Origin: Brassica napus
Taxonomy: Eukaryota > Streptophyta > Magnoliopsida > Brassicales > Brassicaceae
Direction: 5' to 3'
Assembly (NCBI RefSeq): GCF_020379485.1
Contig: NC_063452.1
Coordinates: 24,992,770-25,056,769, forward strand
DNA length: 64,000 nt
Shown here one piece after another: positions 34,901 to 48,517 of the stretch. The notes beneath the pieces are model-generated. The model made no database searches. It saw nothing but the letters and a program-made list of their open reading frames with translations, and was not told the origin of the DNA. A program made the position numbers and the translations under genes. Position 1 is the stretch's first letter. Each line of letters starts with the position of its first letter.

Positions 34901-36048
34901 TATCATATTATATTTTTCAGTCCACCTTGCACCGATATCTTGGCTTATTTTATTGTACCTATACCATCTAATTAATTATATCATCAGTTTGATAAATACA
35001 TAAGAAAGCGTGTACAGTCCACACTTAGCTTTATCATGCTCAGAAACTAGCTACTTGAATAATTTCTAACTTCGTTGAAGATCTCAAACTTCGATCTTAA
35101 CGATAAATTATTCTAGTTTCACAAAAGTAAAATAGTACAATTATCTTGGTCTTGGTTTGACCTCGCCATATATTCTTCTGTGATTGAAGTTACCTACGTG
35201 GATCTCTATCTATTTGGACTTAGAAAGTCATAGTAAATATAACACGTTTTTTACTCTTTTTTGTGCACCTGCACCTACACGTTTCTTACTTCTACAGTTC
35301 TACCAATGAAAAAGGCACATTCATTTTTACCATAGATAAATCTTCAGGGTTTTAAGTATTCACAAATTACGATGTAGAAAGTACAAGGCCAATGAATATT
35401 ATTGTCTTTCGAAAGTAAGGAAATGAATATAATGTCTTGTGTAATATCTGACAAGAACGATCCACTTCGTGAATTCACAAAAAAAGTTTTAACTTTAAAG
35501 TATAAACTCCATGTCTGCTTATGGCTCCGGAAAGGTAATATCTTTGCCGGCTTTGTGTATGTTTCTCCCGGTTTAATCTTATAAAATCTATCATATGAAA
35601 AAAAAAAAGAATAAACTCCATAACATATATCTGATTCTTGATACCCATGAATGTTGTTTTTTTTTGCTAAAGATGATACCCATGAATGTTTCCTTCAATC
35701 AAACTTTTTTTGTTCTATGATTTCTTGATGCAATAATATTTTGAGAGTAGTCACCTTTTAGTTCTACTTTAGGTGTCTTTCCTCTCTAGTCTCCATATAC
35801 ATGAGAAATGATATCAAAAACTGAGAAATACAGTGTACATTGCTTAACGGCCTAGAATCAAATAGTAAGTCCTAGTTCTAGAACTAACCACAAGTTTTAT
35901 AAAAGCTCTTACATGCCCTGAGATTAACATCTCCTCCTTGATCTTGATGGCTCGGCTATTGTATAATCTGGTCTTCTTCTTACTCCATGTGGATGAATTC
36001 AGTTGAAGCATCTGACACTACACAATTTTAAGACAAGAGATCGAACAA
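34901..36048. other. Intergenic region between the PHO1 copies, with a duplicated block
   Basis: 34915-35330 is homologous to 51440-52080 (shared words TCTAATTAATTA, AAACTAGCTA, GATCTCAAACTTCGATCTTA, GAAGTTACCTACGTG). This shows that the segmental duplication that made the two PHO1 genes also included this sequence. 35900-36048 is the 3' flank of copy B. No gene is seen. Confidence 0.7.
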
Positions 36049-39000
36049 CTAGTTGTCTTTGTCGTCATCCTCATCGTAGTTGAACGGTAATGGAACCGTC
36101 TTGAATGCTCTGTACTTTCCCACATTGTTCAAATGCTCGTTCTCTAACCTGAAGAAGTTCCATATCCCACGGCGGATAATCTCAAGACTGGCTACAACAG
36201 CAACCATCGTCTGTTTATGCATAAAGGAGAAGTTGAAATCCAGCACGGTCTGCACCCACGCAAATCTAAGCAAGACGTTCAAGATCTGCACAGTTTTGTT
36301 TTTTTTTTTTTTAGAACTAGAAAATTCAGTTTTGATCTATCAAGATGAGGGCTTGTAAGTGCTCTCACCATTGCGATGAAGTAAACTTTCTTTTGCGGGA
36401 TAAGGAGTTTATCCCTGAGCCAACGGTTTTTAGAAGTCCTGTTGAGAAGACCCCAGTCCAAGACTAAGTCCCAGTAAGTACAGAAAATGGCAGCAATAGC
36501 TGAGAAGATCCCGGCTAACATTCTCCACACGAATTGATTATCCTTGTCCACACTGTAAGCTGTCCTCAAGCAGACAGCCACTATCGTCAAGAAGTACTTG
36601 ATCCCATTGTATCCTTGTTCTGCGTTTTTCTCTTCAAATAGACGTCTCAAGCACTGCACAAGTATTCAGCAAATGTTATAATATGAATGAAGCAGACAGC
36701 TAGATTTTTTTCTGAAGGTACCTGAAGGAGACGGCAGACATAAGGGACGACAGCAACAATGAATAAGAAAGCATTGTAGGTGTCTGAGTCAGTGCAAGTG
36801 TTTTGTCTGAGTTTGTAATCTCCCCAACCGTAGTGGCATATGTAAAACTGGACGCTTCTAAGAGCTTGCACCTGACTTGTTAACTGATCTCCCAGCAAGA
36901 AATCAGGTAATGTTACCTGCATGAGGACAAATGCAAAAAAAAAAAAAAAAAAGTAAAAAATACAATTATCAAATATTTTGTATCATTATTCAACAATTTA
37001 TGTTCTACCTTGTAAAGAGGAGCAGCAAGGCAGTGAAAGAGGCATGTGAGGAAGAACAAGCGACTCGAGCGGTAGAAGATGTTGAATGGTAAGACTAGAA
37101 CTATAAACAGACCCTAGATCCCAAAGTAAACCATGTTAGCAATAACGTCATATATTCAAAAGCCGGTGTTTGGATTTATGGACTTACAATGAGCAGAATA
37201 AGAGGAAGAAGTTCGGTTAATCCTTTGTAATCATTAGTTTCGGGGTCAACGTCCATGTCCAGATTGGCAATAACACAAAGAAGGGCTAAAACTCCGATGC
37301 TGAAGCCCACAAGTAGGACTTGTCTATACCGAAGTTCTGTTCCTTGCTTGAACCCGAATATGAATGAATAGTTCACTCGATACCTTGTCCAGTAGTAAAT
37401 GTTGGCAGCATACATAAGTATGTGCAGCACAATGAAGCCAAACAAGCTGCAAGAACAAAAAAGGCAGAATGTATCTGAATAAACATTTTTCACCTTAAAA
37501 TGGTCAGTACAGATTAGTAAGAATGGAACCAAATCAGGTTTACCTGTAAAGAGGGAACATGGTGTTCATGTACTGTTTTTGGCCTTCCTCCTGCAAAATG
37601 TTCCTGGTGCGTATGATGGCGAATAGAGCCACTACTAGAGAGAACATGCATCCTCCCAAGAAACCTGAAAACCGAAACCCAAAATTAGAAACTGACTAGC
37701 ATAAGCTGAAGTAGACAACATAATGTTTTTTTATTCTGAAAATGACTTTCGACAATCTATTAGGATTAGGAAAACCCATTTTAATAGATAATATAGTTAT
37801 CTTAGTTATCTTAAATAGAAAATTAATACTAGGATCCAACCCGCATTAATACGCTGGTAATATTTTCTCTTATGTTTGTTTGATCAAATCAAGACGAATG
37901 ATTGCACGTTCTAATCTTATGTAAAATTCAGTTTCAGAAATCTAGTTGAAGAAAATCTCAGGTTGTTAATGCATTATGGTTTGACTAAATTAGATGATAC
38001 AATGTAAATGTACCTTTAATCGTGTATAGTCAAAAAGTTTAATTACAACCGGTTTGTTTACATTTAATTTTATCAGTTTGTTTTCATTGTGATGTCTAAC
38101 TGATTAGAGTAATAGCATTGTTATTATTATTTTTATGATATAAATCAATTCTAGTAGGACTAACTTAAATAACAATCTTTTATCAGTAGATAAAAATAGG
38201 ATTTTAATTTAATAGATTAGATAAATAAATACAGATATAAGAGACTGCAATTTATTTATTCACCCCATCGATATATAAACCATAAAACGAGTATCTGACT
38301 CAATCAAGTTTCATTTTCAAGTTATCTGGCTTTCTTCAAGTTTGATTAGTTGAGTTTTTAAAACTGACAAGTATTATGTTTGTACCTGTGGAGAATGTAA
38401 TACGATGTCTCTCTCTTTTAGCTTTGGGTCTCAAGATGTTCATTCCTTTTGTTCTGTTAGCATTGGTGAAATGCTTTATGAACATAGCTTCAACACGCTC
38501 CATTAGTCTAATAACCTGTGACAATGGTGGAAAGACCAGTTTTTTTATTTAAGGAGAGACATAACCAAGCAACATAACCGAAAAGAAGGCATTTTACCTC
38601 ATCAGAGCCACCAAGGTAAGAGTTATCAACCATTTTCATGTAAGACTTTGTAGCATTCCTCTTACTTACTTTATCATACTTCTTCAATATCTTCGAAAAT
38701 GCCAACACATTCAAAAAGCTGCATATGTCTCAATCAAATATCAAAACAATTAATCATAAAGTTCCCAAAAAAAAAAAGATTCCACAGAATCAAATCAGCC
38801 AAAATTCAAGAACTTACCTGTAGCTCTTTAGTAGCCGAAGCTTGTGGTAGAACTCGACAAAAGCGCGTCTGAGTTTCTCCTCGACTCTCTTCAGATTATA
38901 TCGGCTAAACTTGAGCTCCGGATTCGAGGGCTTTAGAACGGATTTAATGGTGGACCGAGGTGTTTCTTTCGTATTGTTGATCTTGACACGGTCCAAAACC

Positions 39001-41774
39001 TCGATGGGAGATGGCCTTGCAGCACTTAATCTACTTGTGTCACTGGCCGCTGTGTCGTAAACGACTTTTTCTTCTTCCTTCTCCTTGTCGTCGTCGTCAT
39101 CATGTTCGTCTTCGTCGGATTTCCCAGTGCTGCTCGATCCTCCTTCCTGTATTGCTTCCAGAGCTTGAGCGCCAAGTTTCACTACAACCAAAACCAGAAT
39201 TTGAAATATATCAGATTTCAGTTATGTGACTCGGTACATAATAGTGTTTCGACATAACCGTAATTAAATCATTAATCAAACCGTAACAAACCAAAAGTAT
39301 TCCAGTTTTGCCCTCTAGGTTCGGTAGAACAGGAATTAATTAGTAAATCAAACCGGTGAGAATAGTACTCACTACAATATAACCATACAAATATCAATTT
39401 AAATCTGGCGATTGAGTGTTATGGTCTGATAAAACTGGAATTAATCATTAACGTAACAGCTGAAAATAGTCGCTGCAACTAATTCCGTTTAGATATTCGG
39501 TACGGTTACAAACCGGTGAGGTAACCGGAATCAATCATTAATCTGAAACCGTTTAATACACACTAGGTAATAATCCGCGCATTGCGCGGAAAGTGATTAT
39601 TAGTTTTGTTATTTTCAATAAAAACACATTAAATCTGTTTAATTTGGATATCGGCTCGGCTTTAAGTTATATTTTGGTTTTTAATCTCTTAAAATATAAC
39701 TATTATTTTAAATTAATATTTATTTTGGTTTATTCGGTTAGAATGTTTGATTTTTTAGTTTTTTGGGTAAAAACCAAAAATTACTATTATTTGTTTATTT
39801 TCATGTTATGAATTTTTGATATTCGTCAAGTCGAACCAATGGTTTCATATCATAGTTTGTAAACGGATAATAGTTTAAGAAAAAGAAAAAAAAATTATTA
39901 AGACAGATCATTTCACTACAATTTGGTCAGTAATGAAATAAGCATTAAGAAAAAAATATTTCAATTTCCAAAAAAAAAAAAATTTCAGTTGTGGTAAATA
40001 CTTAGTCACAAGGTGCTCACATCAAAGTGTACATGTTTATATAAAAGTATATAAAAATAGTTGACAAATATATAAAGATATCGTTAATTAATATTAAATG
40101 ATATTTTTGTTCAAAATAATACATGAAAAATAAAATTAAAATTAATTAAAAATTAAAAAGGCCTTGACATTAGTGAATTTTTTTCATATAAAGAAAAATA
40201 AATTGTATCCGTAAATAGAGGTGGGCACATATCGAATATCTGGGTATTTGGAGAAATTCATGTCGATTCAATCTTTAGCCACATGGATAGTCGGTGACTC
40301 TGATATCCGAAATGATTTTGAATTTTAAAGAATGTCTGATTTGATTCGTAGATAAAATAAAATTTTAAAAATAATTGAAAATTTTAATAATAACATTTTA
40401 TTACAAAAATAAAAATAAATATTATTTAACTTTTTAAATTTTAATACCTAATATAATAAATTTAATTCATAAAATATTGTAAAACTTATATAAACTATAA
40501 TATATATAACATATATATATATAATTCTGTAACTTCCTATGGAAGGATCTAGCAGTCTTAGATCTGTTATATATATAACAGATCTAAGACTGCTAGATCC
40601 TTCCATAGGAAGTTACATTTTATTGGTTGTTCTATTCCGGTCTGGTTACCCAGTCAACCTCAAGCTTGAGTAATAGAATGGCCAATTGACGTAAAAAAAA
40701 ACAGATCGAATTAGATATTTGTTCCTAATAATATTGGTATTTATGATTTGCTTTTTTTTATATTGTATTTTAGTATTTGATCTGCTTCGTAGAGTTATGG
40801 ATATCCATGTTTTTTGTTCAAATCAAAACGGATAACGAATCAAATCAAAATTTATAAATATTTTGTCCAACTTTATCCGTAAACAATAAAAATAATATAT
40901 ATATATATATATAGTTTAGCTTTTGATTCTTTTTTTGTTTTGATTCGAACCGAAAAATTCAAAGTTTTATTGGAACCATGCATGTGAGTTTTATATTAAA
41001 AATACGAAATATATAGTGTGAACATATTTATGAATATAGTGTGAACACATTAACATATTTATTATCAAATCATTGTGAGGTTGCCATGTGTCTATTATAG
41101 CGTGAATGCATTTAATATATAAGGGATAGTCACTAGCATGCACTTTTGAGTTAGGTTTACTTACTGGATCTAGCTCCGGCGGGAGTAGAAGCTGCGACAG
41201 CCGCGGTGGAAATATCGACATCCGAAGCTAAACGGGTCATCTCCACCGTACGTTCCTTCCATGGCCAACCATCAGGATGCTCCACTTTCACGCGAAACGC
41301 GATTAGCGCATCCATCTGTTTGTTAAGCATCACAGCATCTTTCATCACTTCGTCAACTTTCTCCTTATAGAACTTCTCCACTTTGTTGAACTCGTCGTCT
41401 AACCGCCGGAAAAACACCGTCTCGTACTCTCCTCCTGCTTCCGCCGCCATCAGAAACGTTGTCTCGTATCCGTGACTCGCCGAATGGACTAGAATGGGCG
41501 CTGTTTTTAGTCCTTCCTCGATGTCGTCGTCCGAATCTGAAAAAGGACTGATCGGTGCACCACCGTGGGGATGTCTCCTTCTCCCCGATTTTGAGAGTAA
41601 ACCGCTGAATGTTCGGTAAACTGTTGACTTCCGGCGGAGATGTTGGCCGTGAGGATTGTTTTTGCGTTTGAATTTGGTGATATCTTTTAAAAGAGATTTT
41701 AGATATTCGTAATCCATGTAAGCTTCGTGCCACTCCGGCACCATCTGCGATGAAAATTCTTTCCCGAACTTCAT
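36049..41774 (-). CDS. PHO1;H-like: PHO1-family SPX-EXS membrane protein, copy B
   Basis: Coding exons (minus strand): 41774-41165, 39181-38818, 38718-38598, 38515-38386, 37664-37544, 37446-37188, 37113-37009, 36916-36722, 36653-36369, 36285-36049. Total is 2427 nt (808 aa plus stop), with all phases and GT-AG borders consistent. Domains are as in copy A: SPX at the N-terminus ([27 protein letters not shown]), hydrophobic segments in the middle, and EXS at the C-terminus. It has one intron more than copy A (38817-38719, 99 bp, GTAAGT donor). The last exon has the same protein sequence as copy A. At the start of exon 7 the codons for Val-Met of copy A are Gly-Leu. Intron 1 (about 2 kb) is filled mostly by a Helitron, and a Copia element sits 346 bp upstream of the ATG. 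The frame is intact; expression is unknown. Confidence 0.93.
39563..41126 (-). mobile_element. Helitron in intron 1 of PHO1 copy B
   Basis: The minus-strand 3' end is clear: hairpin CCGCGC-AAT-GCGCGG (39588-39574), then ...ACCTAG at 39566-39563 followed by T. The proposed 5' end is TCCCTTATATATTAAATG at 41126 after an A. Removing it leaves about 420 bp of intron, close to intron 1 of copy A without its MITE (about 580 bp). The 5' end is less certain than the 3' end. Confidence 0.6.
40528..40617. repeat. 90-bp perfect palindrome
   Basis: The two 45-bp arms, meeting at 40572/40573, are exact reverse complements with no spacer. They read TGTAACTTCCTATGG... inward on both strands. It lies inside the proposed Helitron in intron 1 of PHO1 copy B. 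Transcribed RNA would form a perfect hairpin. Confidence 0.95.
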
Positions 41775-42119
41775 GTCTGGAATCTAACCTCTTTTTGGTT
41801 TCTTTGTTTGTTTGTTAGTTTGTTTGTGTCTGAAGAGTAGTGATGAGGACAGGGGGATCAGTGGATGTATCAAATAGTGCAGGTCGCAGAAAGTTACCAG
41901 AAGCAGTATCTGTCTGTGACATATTGATAGTATAAAATAAAAATGGCAATGTGCTTCAATTTTGGATAAAATAGAATTGTTTCTTTCACAATCTTTTTGA
42001 AAGTTGAAACCCATTTACCGATGTGTTCTGAAAAGGTATCCAAAGCGCGTGTTGACTGCCCCACGGACATCGAATATAGTTAGAAACCATAGAACAAACA
42101 AAACTGATTAATTAAATAA
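41775..42119 (-). promoter_or_regulatory. Proximal upstream region of PHO1 copy B
   Basis: 345 bp between the ATG and the Copia insertion. It is alignable with 29916-30210 upstream of copy A. No clear TATA box is seen. More distal promoter sequence is displaced 6.4 kb by the Copia element and resumes at 48518. Confidence 0.55.
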
Positions 42120-42458
42120 TGTTATGAACAATGTGGATTGCCATTAACCAAGACAAGAAGAGATGGCTTCTCTGGCCACGACCAGGCCCAGCCACGACCA
42201 GGCCCAGCCACGACCGTGTCCAAGAGGAGAGAGAGTCGACGGCTGAGGAGAGAGAGTCGGCCTATCCTTTGGCCGACCTTAGATCTAGGAAGTTTCCATT
42301 TATCTGTTTTAGATCTTTTCCTATTTCATGTTGTATTAGGTTTTGGATAATTTCCTTTTTCCTATTCTTTGTAATCCATATATAAGGGAACACTTTGATT
42401 GAGTAATAATATACAGAGACACACGAAATATTCAGACAAAAACCCTTCGTTCACAACA
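42120..42458 (+). repeat. Copia 5' LTR
   Basis: 339 bp, TGTTATGAAC...TTCACAACA, with a TATA box TATATAAG at 42379-42386 and two copies of a CCACGACCAGGCCCAG unit. Confidence 0.9.
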
Positions 42459-44269
42459 CGTTATCAGCACGATAGTCTCTGGACCCTGAGACAAAACCCT
42501 AACCTAAAATCCGTCACACATAAACCCTAAATCAGGCGGAACTTCAAATCGATCTATCTCTCCAACCCCGATGACCCAGAAGACGATCCACATATCAAAT
42601 TGAAGCTCTGGACGAGACGAATCTACCTGCGAAAACCGTTCGTCAATCCAATCTCAGACGCGCCCACACTCGCAGAAACAACAGACGGCGCCGACTTAGT
42701 TCTTTGGAACCCTAATCCGAACCTACAAGTTTTCTAGCCAATTTCAAATCATGTTGAAAGATAAGTTTATCATACCTCAGTTATTTGATGATACCTTGTT
42801 TAGAATATGGTGTTCATGTAATCTAATACCCCTTTGTTTAATTGTTTCATGAGCTGAAGAGGAGTTAGTGCGAAGAACCCTAACTTGTTCCTGCTTGAGT
42901 TCTGGCTTACATACACCTGATCAGATCCAACCCTAAGGTGTTCCTGATCCCAGACGTCCTCAGCTTCCCGTTCAAAACAAGGCCAGCCCACGTTTCAAGT
43001 GAGACAGCTCACACCCGAGACGGCCCGCGATCGTCCTCAGCTCGCGCCTGCATCCGTTCCGCGACCCAAGTGGAGACAGCAAACGTCCGTCCACTTCAGC
43101 TTGGAGGTTCATCCGTTCCTGATCTCTCTCTTGGTGGTCCGGTTCAACCCTTCAAACAGAGGTATACCGTGATCTGAGAACCTAGAAAGAACAAACCCTA
43201 AAATCCTAATCCATGATTATGGACTCCCTTTGTTCTTGATGAAACCCTAAATTGATATAACCTAGAATTGATCATCTCATAAATCACTAAATTAAAATCG
43301 ATTCCCTAGAACATGTTTGATTTTTTGATTGTTTCTGATTTGAATTAAAGAAACCTTAAATTTGGAATCGTAATCTTAGAAACCCTAAAACCCTAAAATC
43401 GGTTTTTGACTTCATCTGATCTATTGATCATTGAGGTTTCTAAATTAATTTATTGATTGATGATCTGAGACATTAGGATTGTTTGATAGATTGATTGATA
43501 GATCTAAATCTCTAAATTCGAAATCCTTAAGGCCTTGAAACCCTTAATCGGCTACTTGAAAGTTTTAAGATCCTAAATCTCGTTTTGATTTCCTAAAGGT
43601 TTTGAAATCTTAAATCTAATAAAAGTTTTAAAAGATTGAAAGTTTAAAAAAAAAATGGTTTTTGAATGAGAGTTAGGTTGCTAGATTGATTGATTCTAAA
43701 ATCTAGTTGAAACATTACCAACCTTGAAATTGGTAAACTTGATATGTATTGTGTGGCATTGTGTTTTGTCATGAATCATATTGGACGACCGTAAGGTCTA
43801 ATGCATTGCACACACACGGGGCCTTGTACCCTTGAAGCCTTTTGGCTTAGTGCATATCTATGTAGCCATGTGGCCAAGCATCCGGATGGTTATAGAAACC
43901 GGATTGCATAATGATCCAATCCTTAGGATTGTTGTATCACATAAATACCGTGAAGCTTAAGGCATCACAATGTATGACCGTATGGTCTAAAGAGACATCA
44001 TATCTGAATGATCATGCGACCTTGTTTGTATATCTCATGAACCGATCTTTAAGATCGTTGTATCACAAGACATGGCCGTGTGACCTGACTCACACCATGA
44101 TCGATTGTTTTCATAGATGCGTAAGACTTGTTTGTGGCCGAGCTTGTATTAATAACATGCGGCTACATGACCACATTGTGAACCTAAATTTTAAATGACA
44201 ATGTGACTCAGATATCGAAAAGGGACTTGGTGATACAATCACCAAGGACAACAATGAGAATGAATTGGT

Positions 44270-44630
44270 ACATATTCCATCATCTCATTGAAGGTCTAAA
44301 AGATCAGTACATCACTATGGAAAATCCACTAGACTTTGGGGATGCTTTACAGCATAGAAATTACCACCAGAAAACGGTGTTGCTTCCAAAGGCTAGAAAT
44401 GACTAGAAGAATCTAAGATTCTTGGATTACAAAGTCATGGATGAGTACAACTCAGTCTTGTTTAAGACAGTCTCGATGCTGAGACTTTGTGGTGAAGTAG
44501 TAACCAAGGAAAAGTTACTAGAGAAGTCTTATTCCACATTCCATGTGTCGAAAGTCATACTGTAACAACAGTATAGAATGAAAGGCTTCACCACTTATAC
44601 TGATCTGATTTTCAAAAGGACCAAATTTTG
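44270..44630 (+). pseudogene. Copia gag fragment, broken
   Basis: HHLIEGLKDQYITMENPLDF and HQKTVLLPKAR, followed after a stop (44402-44404) by DEYNSVLFKTVSMLRLCGE and HVSKV, match the gag polyprotein of plant Copia elements. Stops at 44402 and near 44564 and the missing remainder make it non-functional. Confidence 0.75.
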
Positions 44631-47600
44631 ATACGACTAGTCTTATTGCTTTATGATTGCATTCGTGTTTACTTTAACCTAAGGATCATTCACGATTTAT
44701 ATGGAATTGGTTTTAAGTTTATTAAATCTTGTCTGATCTTACTTAAACATATGAATGTTTTAAAGAATTGCCTAAAGGGCATAAAACCAAGTAAGAAATC
44801 ATGAATGGTATAGAAAGCCTAGTAGGAAACTATGGCTAAGGCATTTGCCTATAAGGCATTATATACACCCAAAGAAATGTGGTCCATTGAAAGTTATAAT
44901 GAATGGTTTCCAAATAAGATACAATGGGCAAGAAAGGTAACAAAGTTCCTTCAGATCTTTAAGAATAAAAACGCCTAAGACCTTTGAAAGAAAGTGGTCG
45001 AACTATACCGATGATCTCTACTGATTTATACTATGATAAGAGGCAAGAGATGTGGTGACCATATTGAGAAACACCACGAAATTTTACATGGCATGATAGG
45101 ATTAGCCATCCTAGTATAGAACTTGATGCAAAAGATTAATATTGAAAAGGCACAAAGTTATCCCGTAAAGATCTCACGTTGTGAAACATGTACACATAGG
45201 GAAACTCAATAGGCTTAATTATCCCAAAGCACCACGACCTTATAGTATGGTCATGAGGGGGAGAGAGGATAAACCCATGATCAATACTACAAGTTCGTGT
45301 ACTATGGTCTAAACACCATGATATATGGCTCGGCCATTACTAGACCATAAAGGGCCATTACCCGGCCAAAGAGGCCATGATACAAACGGCCAAACCAAAG
45401 AGGCATGTGACTTGTCCATTACACGACTTGGCCATGACTTGGCCGTGACTTGTCTGAATAGTGCAGGCTTGTCCGCACACAGTCCATGACTCGGCCAGAA
45501 GAAGCCGAAGAGACCATGAGAGACAACGGTCTGGCCGCAAAGGCCATAACCGGCTGGAAAGACCATTACCTATAAAAGGTTCGGCCATTACCTATATGCT
45601 TGGGGACATTATGAATATACATGTACAGAATGATAATAAGCATCAGGCCATATAAGTGAGCATAGATATTCCCATCTAAAGAATGAATACGGGTCATTAA
45701 AACCAGACAAACCATCTTAAGAGATTCTGAGATAAAACCACCACATACATATATGTGCCGTCTAAGATGGAACCTCAGAAGAGGATTGGGAATATATGTT
45801 GGATAGGAGTAATATTTTCTCCCACGAATTCAAAGAAAGCTTGAGCCAAAACATGGGTGATTAAAATAGTGGCCAAGTACGGATTGCATGATCAAATGGA
45901 TCCGACTATCCAAACATTAAAGGAGAAAGATTATAAGCTGGATAAAGAAAGGGTAAAGGAATGATAAGAATGGTTTTAACCATCATTGTCTTGGCAAGAT
46001 CCTCGGACTATTCATTATGATATAAGACGTCCAAAGATAGATAATATAAAGATAGCCAATTGAGAAGCTAATCGAAATGCCAGACACTGACCCGAAAAAG
46101 AATGACTAACCAGCTTAGCACCAAATGAAATTTAAAGTCCTAGAAGAGACATAATCAAGTTGCTATAGAGTCTATGCAAGATAGACCAAGTGTTCCATAA
46201 GAGTAAAGAAACTCGGATAGAAAAAAAAAGGTGCATAGACAGTTCCGAACTCATGATAAGAGAAACCATACCAGACATAGAGATAAAGGCTGGCCAGCTA
46301 CACATCTAAGGTACCAAACCAAGTAGTCTTGGGACGCCAAGCTGCTAGGTAACAAAGGTCCTGGATAATGAAATCTCAAAGTGATCAGATCATGTCTGGA
46401 ACATAGTGGAATCACATGAAAGTGTCGACACACACATTTGTATAAAGATACATAAGAGAATAGCACTTGAACATAAGCGAGGATCATGTACCCACGAATG
46501 AGTACTCATCATACAATCATAGAATCATAAAGATTATAAAGAATAGAAAGATAAACGTGGAGGTACAAAGTATCTAAAGAGAGATGAGCGTATTGGCCAT
46601 GTACATATACAGAAACGCCATCTGATAAACCAGTGAAATAGATGGATCTTGTGAGATAAAGAAACCGTGAGAGAGGACACATGATCACGTGGCCTAGAGT
46701 GTCTATGTCTTCATATTAACAGCATTAGATCATAGCTTGTTTACACAAGGTACTCACAAAGATCAAAGGAACAGATTATAAGGAGATGAACTCCTATGTG
46801 TGGTGATTGCTGCTACAGATTTTCGGTATTAAACCAAGTCTGGTCATAAGAAAGAAAATAGATACACTAAATGTAGTAAGCAGCATATAGATCACTGGAT
46901 AAGATAAGATAAGATAAGAGAACAGCTTTGTTCCTAAGCTGATTCATGGAGTGAAGCAAAAGCAGCTGCATATAGTATGTAAAAGAAATTGATCACGCAT
47001 GATCATTGATCTTGGAGTTGTGTAAAAGACAATCCAATAACAGTCCATATACTTATGAGAATTTATAAAGAAATTCCTTGTGCTTATACTAAACCTAAAG
47101 AAGGTTAATAGATATAGAATGAAATCTATACGGGTGTCTGGCTAAAAACGTCCAGCACACCAGCTAAGAGCATCCGGCTCTCTGGCCAAAAGCGTCCAGT
47201 CCTCAGGCCATAAGAGTCCGACTCTGTCCTACCAAGGATGTCCGACTCATATCCTTTGATCACGGCTAGTATAAGAGATCAACCAACAGGTTGTAATCCG
47301 ACATCAGATCCCTTAAAGATCCGGGATAGCAGAATAGTTTACAGCTGCTGTGTAACCTACACAAGACTTTGTCGTGAGGATAGTAGGAGATATTTGATCT
47401 ACCCTTTCCCGGTCGGATACCAAAAGTATTGTAAGCCCGTGGAGTCAAGATCCATGAACTAACAATATATATTAAGCGTGTGATATGATCCACAACAACT
47501 AAGGTCATGAGACGCCATCATATGGCATTACCTAAGGCAAAGGAATCAATGCCCACATCCATGAGTGTGTTCGGCCTAAGAGCCACAGCAATGATTGATC

Positions 47601-48162
47601 ATGAACACTCATGAAACAAGTAGTGAACATGTATAGACAAGGTCTATGACCTGGACATAGATCGACCAGATTGAAACATGGTCGAATGATAAACCATATT
47701 TAGTATGCTGTCCATAAATACTTGGTCTGTCCGACCTAAGTAAAGGCGTTTGATAAGTAGACAGTCACGTCTAGACTATGGACAGATGCAAACACGTTTT
47801 TGCAAAGACCAACATGTGATTCCCGAGGACAATGTGGTTCACATTGCTTAGCACACATGCTTCAAACGGAACACTCAATGTCAAAGGACATGAGAAACGA
47901 CCTAAGAGGTCTAAGTGGTCTTAATTACGGTGCAGTAATGAAACTGGCCGATTACTCCCTTCCTACACAGACAGGATAGATCACGCATCAAGATGCGTAG
48001 TATGTAGAACCTACACCGAGGTTCACATCAGGGGGAGTAGTGCGTGTTGTACTCTTTTTCCTTCATCATGGTTTTGTCCCACTGGGTTTTCCTGATAAGG
48101 TTTTAATGAGGCAACATTAAACGTACTACAAATCCTGTATGGTTATGGCATCCAAGGGGGAG

Positions 48163-48517
48163 TGTTATGAACAATGTGGATTGCCATTAACCAAGACAAG
48201 AAGAGATGGCTTCTCTGGCCACGACCAGGCCCAGCCACGACCAGGCCCAGCCACGACCAGGCCCAACCACAACCGTGTCCAAGAGGAGAGAGAGTCGGCG
48301 GCTGAGGAGAGAGAGTCGGCCTATCCTTTGGCCGACCTTAGATCTAGGAAGTTTCCATTTATCTGTTTTAGATCTTTTCCTATTTCATGTTGTATTAGGT
48401 TTTGGATAATTTCCTTTTTCCTATTCCTTGTAATCCCTATATAAGGGAACACTTTGATTGAGTAATAATATACAGATACACACGAAATATTCAGACAAAA
48501 ACCCTTCGTTCACAACA
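48163..48517 (+). repeat. Copia 3' LTR
   Basis: 355 bp. It is the same as the 5' LTR apart from a third CCACGACCAGGCCC-type unit (16 bp) and about seven substitutions. Confidence 0.9.

Larger units (their letters stand above)
42120..48517 (+). mobile_element. Copia-type LTR retrotransposon without intact coding region
   Basis: 5' LTR 42120-42458, PBS-like GTTATCAGCACGA just after it, 3' LTR 48163-48517 preceded by the purine tract AAGGGGGAG. Target duplication AATAA is exact on both sides (42115-42119, 48518-48522). LTRs differ by about seven substitutions and one 16-bp repeat unit, so the insertion is recent. Inside, only a fragment of Copia gag is recognisable (44270-44630). There is no protease, integrase or RT frame, so the copy is non-autonomous. 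45300-45600 is rich in GGCCATGAC-type words. Confidence 0.88.

Noticed and set aside
42131..42385. 84-codon frame in the Copia LTR (also 48139-48444)
   Set aside because: Part of the LTR; contains the tandem unit and TATA region and is no known protein.
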